Source: CBFHSF01 sp965661055 (GTDB taxonomy: Bacteria > Bacteroidota > Bacteroidia > Flavobacteriales > Schleiferiaceae). From it: DNA of 64,000 nucleotides. The stretch lies in the NCBI GenBank assembly GCA_965661055.1, contig CBFICS010000002.1, forward strand, positions 1-64,000. Reading direction: 5' to 3'. Both the position numbers and the translations under genes were made by a program. Position 1 is the stretch's first letter. Each line of letters starts with the position of its first letter. Of this stretch, positions 27,223 to 35,700 are shown in pieces. The notes below the pieces were generated by a model, which worked only from the letters and a program-made list of their open reading frames with translations, was not told the origin of the DNA and made no database searches.

Positions 27223-28213
27223 AACATTTACATTTCTACTATTCACCGTTCTTTCTGCTTCACTTTATGGCCAAACTACCTATGACTCTGCTTACATCTG
27301 GGATAGACGAAATCGACTAAACGCCAGTTTGTTTTTAGAAAACAAGATTCATGCGTTAGCCTTTATCAATGGCAGCAACGACCCGTATTACCTCTCTACC
27401 AATAACGCCATAGTTACTCCCGGTATTCAAGCCACATATAAATGGTTAAACCTTAGGCTCAAACTGCCTATAAAAAGTTGGCAAACCAATGTTGAGGAAG
27501 AAGGAAACACCACCAACTACGCCTTTGCATTGGGTGCCACTTCACGAAATTGGTGGGCAAGGGCTTATTATGAGTACAACAAAGGTTACTATTCAGACAA
27601 CTTATTCACGCCTGGTGTAAAGTTTATTCATCCGAATTTTAAAATACAACAGTTCAACCTGAATTTTGACTACGCATTTAACGGCCAACGATATTCTCAT
27701 AGACAAACTCTTTGGCAAAGTGAAGTTCAACTTAAGTCCGCCGGAACCTTTTTTGTTGGGGGAACCATTAGTGCAGAGTGGATAGACAATGATAGTATTT
27801 TGATACCAGCCAGCGCGCAAGGTGATTTTGGTATCATTGAAAAAATGCGCGACATTAATTTTATTTACCCTGGAATCCACGTGGGGTATACCTATACTTA
27901 CGTTCCCTATAAAGGCTGGAATATCACCGCCTACCTTGCTCCAGGAGTATCGATTTACTCAGGCTCTTATACCGATGCTAATCATCAAAAATTTTCATTG
28001 AACAACAGCTTTGGCTGGGTGGGTGAGTTTAATGGGACCATCGGCTATAGCAGAAACAATTGGTACGCAAACCTTTCGATTAATCAATACATGTCTGTAA
28101 AATACCTAGACTCTAAGGATTCTTGGTTAAACCTCCAGTCGTATATTAGAATAGGATTTGGATATAGATTTAATAATCCTCAACAAAAATGGCTAAAACC
28201 CTTAGGACTTTAA
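27206..28213 (+). CDS. DUF4421 domain protein, predicted outer-membrane barrel (copy 2)
   Basis: 335 residues with a signal peptide (ending SASLYGQ) and a strand-rich body ending YIRIGFGYRF. It is related to the gene at 25469: the block FNGQRYSHRQTLWQSEVQ, followed by LKSAGTFFVGGTIS, aligns with that copy's FNHRKFSNNASLWNLEQQ and LKSVGSWTVGASF. Both then share a D-S-x-x-(V/I)-P segment and an FG-(E/I) segment. Two divergent copies flanking one ATPase suggest paired outer-membrane components. It overlaps both neighbours (17 bp upstream, 25 bp downstream), so expression is coupled. Confidence 0.8.
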   Translation: MKQRTKTFTFLLFTVLSASLYGQTTYDSAYIWDRRNRLNASLFLENKIHALAFINGSNDPYYLSTNNAIVTPGIQATYKWLNLRLKLPIKSWQTNVEEEGNTTNYAFALGATSRNWWARAYYEYNKGYYSDNLFTPGVKFIHPNFKIQQFNLNFDYAFNGQRYSHRQTLWQSEVQLKSAGTFFVGGTISAEWIDNDSILIPASAQGDFGIIEKMRDINFIYPGIHVGYTYTYVPYKGWNITAYLAPGVSIYSGSYTDANHQKFSLNNSFGWVGEFNGTIGYSRNNWYANLSINQYMSVKYLDSKDSWLNLQSYIRIGFGYRFNNPQQKWLKPLGL

Positions 28214-29391
28214 TATTTCTTTTTCTGTGCTTAGGGGCTTTACCTTTAAAGGCACAATGGGACTATTCGTTTAACGGATATGTAAAAGCATTGGGCACCT
28301 TTAACCATCTCAACAAAGATCCTTACCCCGCCTTTCTTCAGTCGCAAATTCCAGGGTCTTACGAAGACTACCAAATTCATAACCGTTTTAACTTTGACCT
28401 ATATTACGGCTCACAGTGGCATGCCAATGCGGGCATGAGAAATCGGTTGTTTTACGGGTATACTTACAACAGAACACCAACACAAATAACCGATTTGCAA
28501 AACGACCCCTCTACCCTTATGGACCTTAGTTTTATGTGGACCAACTCGAACTCCGCGCTAAGCGTCCTCTTTGACCGTGCCTGGTTAGAGTATGACAATC
28601 AAAGAATCAGAGCTAGAGTGGGTAGACAAAGAATCAATTGGGGCATAAATACCGTTTGGAACCCGAATGATATTTTTAATCAGTACAACTACTTTGACTT
28701 TGACTACGAAGAAAGACCCGGTGTAGATGCAGTTGATTTTCAATGGTATTTTACCCCGCGGTCAAGCATTGAGCTGGCCTATTCACCAAACCTTGATGAT
28801 CCTGTAAAATCCATTGGTGGCCTTCTCTATAAAACCAATATTAAAGGTTACGACGTTCAATTATTGCAGGGCTACTTTAAAGGAGACTATGTTGCAGGAG
28901 CAGGTTGGGCGGGCAGTTTTGGGAATGTGGGATTTAAAGGTGAGGCTTCTGCATTTGTCCCCATGGATGACCTAGACACCACCAGCCGTGAAAATTTTGT
29001 GCTCTCAACCGGCTTTGATTATTCCTTGCCCAATGGGCTATACATGCAAATCGGTTATCTTTATAACCAGCTCGGAAACAGCAACAGCTCTATTCTTGGG
29101 TCGGGACTGCTCGCTAATCAAACCCTTACTGCAAAAAACCTTTTTCCTTATCAACATACCACTTTCGTGGGATTTAATTTTGCGGTGACCCCACTGTTAA
29201 CAGCGGACCTCAGCACGATGACAACCCTTGACTTTAACAACTTTTTCTTGATTCCTTCTTTATCCTACAGCATAGCAGAAAACCTAGATTTGTTGTTACT
29301 TGCCCAAGTATTCTGGGGGGTACCCCCTACACAAACTGATAGCTACTTTTTAGGCTCATCTATCTTTACCAGACTTAAATACTCTTTTTAA
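28189..29391 (+). CDS. DUF1302-like outer-membrane beta-barrel protein
   Basis: 400 residues, signal peptide ending PLKAQ, then a porin-like barrel ending TRLKYSF. The segment RVGRQRINWGINTVWNPNDI followed by FNQYNYFDFDYEERPG resembles the DUF1302 signature, in which strand turns carry GRQ-x-x-x-WG and NP-x-D. DUF1302 proteins often accompany LolA-like proteins and RND exporters of hydrophobic molecules. That association supports an outer-membrane role in the same pathway here, though with an ABC motor. The family call is from motif resemblance and needs a profile search. Confidence 0.75.
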   Translation: MAKTLRTLIFLFLCLGALPLKAQWDYSFNGYVKALGTFNHLNKDPYPAFLQSQIPGSYEDYQIHNRFNFDLYYGSQWHANAGMRNRLFYGYTYNRTPTQITDLQNDPSTLMDLSFMWTNSNSALSVLFDRAWLEYDNQRIRARVGRQRINWGINTVWNPNDIFNQYNYFDFDYEERPGVDAVDFQWYFTPRSSIELAYSPNLDDPVKSIGGLLYKTNIKGYDVQLLQGYFKGDYVAGAGWAGSFGNVGFKGEASAFVPMDDLDTTSRENFVLSTGFDYSLPNGLYMQIGYLYNQLGNSNSSILGSGLLANQTLTAKNLFPYQHTTFVGFNFAVTPLLTADLSTMTTLDFNNFFLIPSLSYSIAENLDLLLLAQVFWGVPPTQTDSYFLGSSIFTRLKYSF

Positions 29392-29394
29392 CCT

Positions 29395-32277
29395 ATGAAT
29401 AGTTCAATGGATTGGGAAAAATTAAAAGCATCTATTGAAGGAGAACTCTTTACTGACAACCTCCACCAGACTATTTATGCTACAGATGCTTCGGTGTATA
29501 GAGAGTTGCCTTTAGGGGTTGTCTTTCCTAAAAGTGAAGCTGACCTTCTGGCCATTGTAAAATTTGTACGTGAAAATTCAATTTCTCTAATACCCCGAAC
29601 CGCCGGAACTAGTTTAGCAGGCCAGTGTGTGGGGCGTGGATTGGTGATTGATTTTTCTAAACACATGACCGAAATCTTAGAAATCAATACTGATGAAGGA
29701 TGGGTAAGAGTGCAGCCCGGGGTTATTAGAGATGAGCTCAACAAAGTACTGAAACCCCTGGGTTATTTTTTCGGCCCCAACACCTCTACCGCTAACCGAT
29801 GCATGATGGGCGGAATGGTTGGCAACAACAGCTGCGGTTCTACTTCCATAAAATACGGTACGACCAGAGATAAAACCCTAAAGTTAAAAACGGTTCTTGC
29901 CAATGGTGAACTAGCAGAATTCCCCAGTGAGTCTCCTTCCGCTGAAGCGAAAAAAATAGAATTGGCGCTGACCCAACTAGTAAGTGAGCCCGAGGTTTCT
30001 GAATGGATAAAGACGGAGTTTCCCCCAAGAGAAATACACCGAAGAAATACGGGTTATGCCTTAGATGTATTTGCTGATAACCCTTCGCAAAACACAGCAA
30101 AACTATTGGCCGGAAGCGAGGGAACCCTAGCGCTTACCACCGAACTAACCTTGCAGATAGACCCTTTACCTCCTGAATTTGGACTGTTGGTGTGTGGACA
30201 TTTTTCTTCTATACACGAGTCTATGGTGGCCACCCGCACCGCCATGAAAAAAGAGCCCTTTTCTTGTGAGTTGATGGACAAGGTAATCTTAGACCTAACC
30301 CTGAAAAACAAGCTACAAGCCAAAAACAGGTTTTTTGTTGAAGGAGACCCCGCAGCCGTATTGGTGGTTGAATTGCGTGGCGATACCCAAGAGGAAGTAA
30401 ATGAGGCCGCCAAAGCCTTGATCCATGAATGGAAAGAGGAGAAATTAGGATACGCCTACCCTTTGGTCGCAGAAGAGGACGCTTCTAAAGTTTGGGACCT
30501 TAGAAAAGCCGGACTTGGATTACTTTCTAATATCAAAGGCGAGGCGAAACCTGTTGCTTGTATAGAAGACACGGCGGTAACGCTAGACGTTTTGCCCGAC
30601 TACATAGACGAGTTTGAAAAAATGATGGAGCGCTTTGGGCAGCAGGCCGTGTATTACGCACACGCAGGCGCGGGCGAACTTCATTTGCGGCCAATACTAA
30701 ACTTAAAAACCCAGAAAGGACAAAAACTGTTTCATGAAATTTCTGAAGAAACCGCCCGACTGGTTAAAAAATACAATGGCTCACTAAGTGGTGAGCACGG
30801 CGATGGGCGCGTTCGCGCAGAATTCATTCCGATTGCGCTTGGCGAAAAGGCTTTGCCAATTTTTAAGAGGGTGAAAAACATTTGGGACCCCGAGAATATT
30901 TTCAATCCGGGAAAAATTGTCGATGCTCCTAAAATGAATGAGTCGTTGCGCTATGAAACCGATCAGTTCACCCCCACCTACCAAACCAAATTTGACTTTT
31001 CTGATGAAGGGGGTATTGTTCAAACGGCAGAAAAATGCAACGGCACCGGAGAGTGTCGCAAAACCGAAAAAACCGGCGGAACTATGTGTCCGACGTACAT
31101 GGCCACGCGCAATGAGTCAGACAGCACAAGAGCTAGGGCCAATGCACTACGAGAATATTTAAGTCGTCAAGCCACCCCAGGCGAAAATCCATTTGCCAGA
31201 AAAGAACTGTCTGAAGTGCTAGACCTCTGCATGAGTTGTAAGGGTTGTACCTCAGAATGTCCTAGTAACGTTGACATGTCTACCTTAAAAAGTGAATACC
31301 AATACCAAAAATATCGTGGAAAGGTAAGGCCGTTGAGAACGTTAATGATGGGTCATATTGATCGATTCCATCGCATGGGGTCTTTAGCGCCTTCGGTATT
31401 CAATTATTTTTCTTCGGGAGTATTTGAAAAAGCGGCTCAAAAGATTTTAAAAATTCACCCTCAAAGAAGTTTGCCACAGATGGCTACCTTCAGTTTGAGT
31501 CGCTGGTATCGCAAAAACAGAAAATCATTAGAGCCAAAAAATCCCAAGGCCACCCTTCACCTTTTTGTGGATGAGTTTACTCATTACCTAGATGCAGAAA
31601 TGGGAAAAAAAACCATTTTATTACTTTGGAAATTAGGCGTAGAGGTTCTATGGCCAAAACAATATTCTAGCGGTAGAGCCCAATTTTCTAAAGGGCTTTT
31701 AGATTATGCTGAAAAACGTGCAAGTAAAAATGTGGCAGCCCTTCACCCCTTGGTTTCTAAAGAAAAACCCCTCGTCGGACTGGAACCTTCTGGGATTCTT
31801 TCTTTTAGGGATGAGTACCTTACCATTTTACGTGGCGATGAAGCCCAAAAGGCTCAAGAGCTTTCGGTAAACACATTCACCTTTGAAGAGTGGATGGCTC
31901 AATTTATAGATGCGGGTCTTTTTGATAAATCCCTTTTCAGGGAGGAAGAAGCCGTTGGAAAAATACACGGACACTGCCACCAAAAGTCTTTGTCCAAAAT
32001 AAATTTAAGTCAGAAAATCATCAACGCCTTGCCGGGAGTTAAGTCAACCATTATTCCTAGTGGGTGTTGTGGCATGGCCGGATCATATGGATATGAAAAA
32101 GAGCACTACGACATGAGTCAAAAGGTAGGTGAACTGGTTCTTTTCCCGACTTTGAGAAAAATGAAAGACGAAGAATTTATCATTGCCGCGGGCACCAGTT
32201 GCCGCCACCAGATACATGATGGCGTAGAAAAAACAGCTCTTCATCCAGCCGAATTTATGTATAGTCGATTGTTGTAA
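29395..32277 (+). CDS. FAD-binding and (4Fe-4S)-binding oxidoreductase, GlcD-GlcF type fusion
   Basis: 960-residue fusion of an FAD-linked oxidase with an iron-sulfur/CCG domain, as in D-lactate, glycolate or D-2-hydroxyglutarate dehydrogenases. The PCMH FAD domain holds PRTAGTSLAGQC and GGMVGNNSCGSTSIKYGTTR. The C-terminal FAD-oxidase part ends with GEHGDGRVR. Cluster-binding cysteines are in CNGTGEC...MCP and CMSCKGCTSECP. The CCG-type end has GHCHQKS and PSGCCGMAGSYG. Electrons would go from a 2-hydroxy acid to quinone. It lies 3 nt after the DUF1302-like gene, so it seems to be the last gene of that operon, although a metabolic link to envelope transport is not obvious. Confidence 0.92.
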   Translation: MNSSMDWEKLKASIEGELFTDNLHQTIYATDASVYRELPLGVVFPKSEADLLAIVKFVRENSISLIPRTAGTSLAGQCVGRGLVIDFSKHMTEILEINTDEGWVRVQPGVIRDELNKVLKPLGYFFGPNTSTANRCMMGGMVGNNSCGSTSIKYGTTRDKTLKLKTVLANGELAEFPSESPSAEAKKIELALTQLVSEPEVSEWIKTEFPPREIHRRNTGYALDVFADNPSQNTAKLLAGSEGTLALTTELTLQIDPLPPEFGLLVCGHFSSIHESMVATRTAMKKEPFSCELMDKVILDLTLKNKLQAKNRFFVEGDPAAVLVVELRGDTQEEVNEAAKALIHEWKEEKLGYAYPLVAEEDASKVWDLRKAGLGLLSNIKGEAKPVACIEDTAVTLDVLPDYIDEFEKMMERFGQQAVYYAHAGAGELHLRPILNLKTQKGQKLFHEISEETARLVKKYNGSLSGEHGDGRVRAEFIPIALGEKALPIFKRVKNIWDPENIFNPGKIVDAPKMNESLRYETDQFTPTYQTKFDFSDEGGIVQTAEKCNGTGECRKTEKTGGTMCPTYMATRNESDSTRARANALREYLSRQATPGENPFARKELSEVLDLCMSCKGCTSECPSNVDMSTLKSEYQYQKYRGKVRPLRTLMMGHIDRFHRMGSLAPSVFNYFSSGVFEKAAQKILKIHPQRSLPQMATFSLSRWYRKNRKSLEPKNPKATLHLFVDEFTHYLDAEMGKKTILLLWKLGVEVLWPKQYSSGRAQFSKGLLDYAEKRASKNVAALHPLVSKEKPLVGLEPSGILSFRDEYLTILRGDEAQKAQELSVNTFTFEEWMAQFIDAGLFDKSLFREEEAVGKIHGHCHQKSLSKINLSQKIINALPGVKSTIIPSGCCGMAGSYGYEKEHYDMSQKVGELVLFPTLRKMKDEEFIIAAGTSCRHQIHDGVEKTALHPAEFMYSRLL

Positions 32278-32285
32278 ATCTTTTT

Positions 32286-32293
32286 TATATTTG
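32286..32293 (+). promoter_or_regulatory. -7 element for the metal-efflux operon (leaderless arrangement)
   Basis: TATATTTG, then 5 nt, then the GTG start of the small His-rich gene. Confidence 0.5.
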
Positions 32294-32298
32294 AGAAA

Positions 32299-32688
32299 GT
32301 GAAGAACAACATCAAAAAATGGCTTTTATTTACCGCGCTATTCTTAGCGTTAGGTCATACTGTTGCTCCTCACAGCCACCATTCTGAAAGTGCGTTGAAC
32401 AGCGAAATTGAGCGCGAAATGCACAGTGAGTCTGAAGGGTTACTAGACCTTTTCTCAAAACTTTTTCACACAGATTTAGGCATAGACCATCTCGACAATT
32501 ACAGCGTTCCGACTATTCTTGGAATCATTTTTGTCGTTGTCGTTGCTCTATTTTCTTCTCATATATTCTCCGTATTGCAAAGAATCAACAATGCTTCAAA
32601 AAGCAATTATGGCAGAGAATATGTGGTTATTCCAGTCAAACAAAACTATTCAGTAAACCACCCGTTTAGAGGTCCACCGTCACACTAA
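32299..32688 (+). CDS. Small His-rich membrane protein heading the metal-efflux operon
   Basis: 129 residues, no recognised family. An N-terminal hydrophobic segment (WLLFTALFLALG) reads as a signal peptide or anchor. It is followed by a His/Glu-rich stretch (HTVAPHSHHSES, EREMHSE, LFHTD) suited to metal binding. A second hydrophobic helix (ILGIIFVVVVALFSSHIF) and a basic tail ending PSH complete it. It starts with GTG 5 nt after a TATATTTG promoter, and the CzcA pump follows 35 bp later. Position and composition suggest a periplasmic-facing metal sensor or metallochaperone for the pump; this is inference only. Confidence 0.75.
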   Translation: MKNNIKKWLLFTALFLALGHTVAPHSHHSESALNSEIEREMHSESEGLLDLFSKLFHTDLGIDHLDNYSVPTILGIIFVVVVALFSSHIFSVLQRINNASKSNYGREYVVIPVKQNYSVNHPFRGPPSH

Positions 32689-32723
32689 CTCATTGATTCT
32701 TCAATTAGTTAAAGTGATAAATT

Positions 32724-35700
32724 ATGTTTGAAAGTATTATTCGTTTCTCATTGAGAAACAAAATGATGGTCATATTCCTAGTACTTGGATTGGTGACCGC
32801 CGGACTTTGGTCCCTCAATAAAATTCCCATTGACGCCGTTCCTGACATCACCAACAATCAGGTTCAAATTGTTACCGTTTCACCCAGCTTGGCCCCCCAA
32901 GAGGTTGAACAGTTAATAACCTTCCCCATTGAGGTGAGCATGGCCAACGTGCCCTCGGTACAAGAAATTAGAAGCGTTTCAAAATTCGGCCTGTCTGTGG
33001 TGACCTTGGTTTTTCCAGATGACATGGACATTCTCAATGCCCGCCAGCACGTTACCGAAGTCCTTACCCACGCCGCTGAAGAAATTCCTAAGGGGCTGGG
33101 TTCTCCTGAGCTAATGCCCATATCAACTGGGTTAGGAGAAATCTATCAATACACCCTTCAAGTAAGTCCCGGGTACGTGGGGCAGTATTCGATTATGGAG
33201 CTTCGAACCCTTCAAGATTGGATGGTAAAAAGACAATTGTCGGGAATTCCTGGAATTGTTGAAATATCCAGTTTTGGCGGAAAGCTTAAGCAGTATGAGG
33301 TTGCCGTAGACATTCAAAAACTCAACGACCTTAGGCTCACCTTAAAACAGGTTTTTGATGCGCTTGAAAAGAACAACGAGAACATCGGAGGCAGTTATAT
33401 AGAAAAAGGCGAAAACGCATTCTACATACGAACCGAAGGATTCATTCAAAACCTTGAAGATATCCAAAACATTGCCATTGAAACTCGAGAGAACACCCCT
33501 ATTCTAATGCGCGAAGTAGCCGACATTAGCTTTGGTTCAGCACCAAGGTATGGTGCCATGACCGCCGATGGAAAGGGAGAAACTGTGGGAGGAATCACCA
33601 TGATGTTTAAGGGTGAGAATTCTTTTTCTGTGGTAAAAAAGGTTAATGAAAGAGTGGCAGAAATTCAAAAATCTCTACCTGAGGGTATTACCATAGAACC
33701 CTATTTAGACCGTTCGGTATTGGTTGACAAAACCATTAACACCGTAACCCAAAACCTCTTAGAAGGAGGCATTATTGTCATTTTGGTCCTCATGCTGATG
33801 TTGGGGAATTTCAGGGCCAGCTTAATTGTTGCGTCAGTCATTCCGTTAGCAATGCTTTTTGCCCTATGGATGATGAATCTCTTTGGGGTTTCTGCCAACC
33901 TAATGTCTTTGGGTGCCATTGATTTTGGAATAGTGATTGACGGTGCGGTCATCATTGTTGAAGGAGCCTTATTTGTTTTATACACCCAGCACAAAGGGCA
34001 AAATTTATCGAAAAAAGTATTTGACAAAATCATTGAAGATAGCTCAGCCAAAATCTACGGATCTGCGGCCTTTGGAGTTTTAATCATTCTCATTGTTTTC
34101 TTCCCGCTATTCACTCTAGAAGGAATTGAGGGGAAAATGTTTATTCCCATGGCGCAAACGGTCACTTTTGCTTTGGTTGGCGCCTTACTACTTTCTTTGA
34201 CCTACGTACCCGTAGTTTCTTCTTGGGTTTTGAAAAGAAACATTCCAGAAGCGGGTGAGAAAAAGATCAAGTGGTTACAAAAACTAACCAAGAGTTATGA
34301 AAGTAGACTGCAAAAGGTCTTGGAAAAACCACGACTTTACTTGGCAGGTGTCGCCTTGGTTTTGATTGCTTCAGGGGTTATGCTTTCGCAGATGGGAGCT
34401 GAATTTTTACCTCAACTTGACGAAGGAGACGTTGCCTTACAGATGACCATTCCGGCCGGAAGTAGCTTGAGCCAAAGTATTGCTACAACGACAAAAATCG
34501 AAAAGGTATTGATGAGTCATTTTCCGGAAGTCATTCACGTGGTGTCAAAAATAGGTACGGCAGAAGTACCCACAGACCCCATGTCAATGGAAAATGCAGA
34601 CATCATGGTTCTGCTTAAACCCAAAGACGAATGGACAACCGTAGACACCAAAGCTGAACTGATAGAAAAAATGGAAGCTGCCCTTTCAGAAATTCCTGCG
34701 GTGGACTTTGAGTTTACCCAACCCATTCAGTTGCGTTTTAACGAGTTAATTACCGGTTCTAAAAGTGATATTTCTGTGAAAATTTACGGAGACGACCTTA
34801 ACGTACTTTCTGAACTTGGGCTTGAAGCCGAGAACTTAATTAAAGACCTTCCGGGAGCCAACGATGTACGCTTGCAACAAACCCAAGGACTCATTCAATG
34901 GGTTTATAAAATTGATAGAAAAGCCATTGCGCGCTACGACCTATCTATAGAAGAGGCCAATAGTTTAATACAAACTGCCTTAGCGGGAAAAAAAGCCGGC
35001 GTAGTCTTTGAAAAAGAGAGACGCTTTGACCTAGTCGTTAGGCTTAACCAAAGAGACCGAAATCTTTTGAATACCAGAACCTTGTACGTTCAGAATTCAA
35101 AAAATCAAATGATTCCGCTTTCAGAAATTGTCACCAAGCACGAAGTTGAAGGTCCTGCGGAAATTAGAAGAGACAATACCCGAAGAAGAGTTTCGGTGGG
35201 AGTTAATGTGAGGGGAGCTAGTTTAACCGATGTGGTAAAGAACATCCAGTCTACCATAGATGAAAAAATGGACTTTCCTCCGGGATATACCATAGAAATG
35301 GGGGGTGAGTTTGAAAACTTTGAACGCGCCAAAAACAAGCTTCTCATCGTGGTGCCACTGGCCTTGCTCTTAATCTTTGGCATCTTGTACTTCACCTTTA
35401 GTTCAAGTGCTCAAGCCCTACTGATCTTGAGTGCTGTGCCCCTAGCATTTATTGGCGGAATTGCATCTTTATTGATTAGAGACATGCCGTTTTCAATCTC
35501 TGCTGGCATTGGGTTCATCGCCCTTTTTGGAGTCGCCGTCTTGAATGGTGTGGTATTGATTTCAACCTTTAACCACCTGAAAAAAGATGGGCTTAAAGAC
35601 TCCTTATCAATTGTAATTAAAGGAACTCAAATTAGATTGAGACCCGTTTTATTGACCGCAGTAACCGACGTTTTAGGATTTTTACCCATGGCCATAAGTA

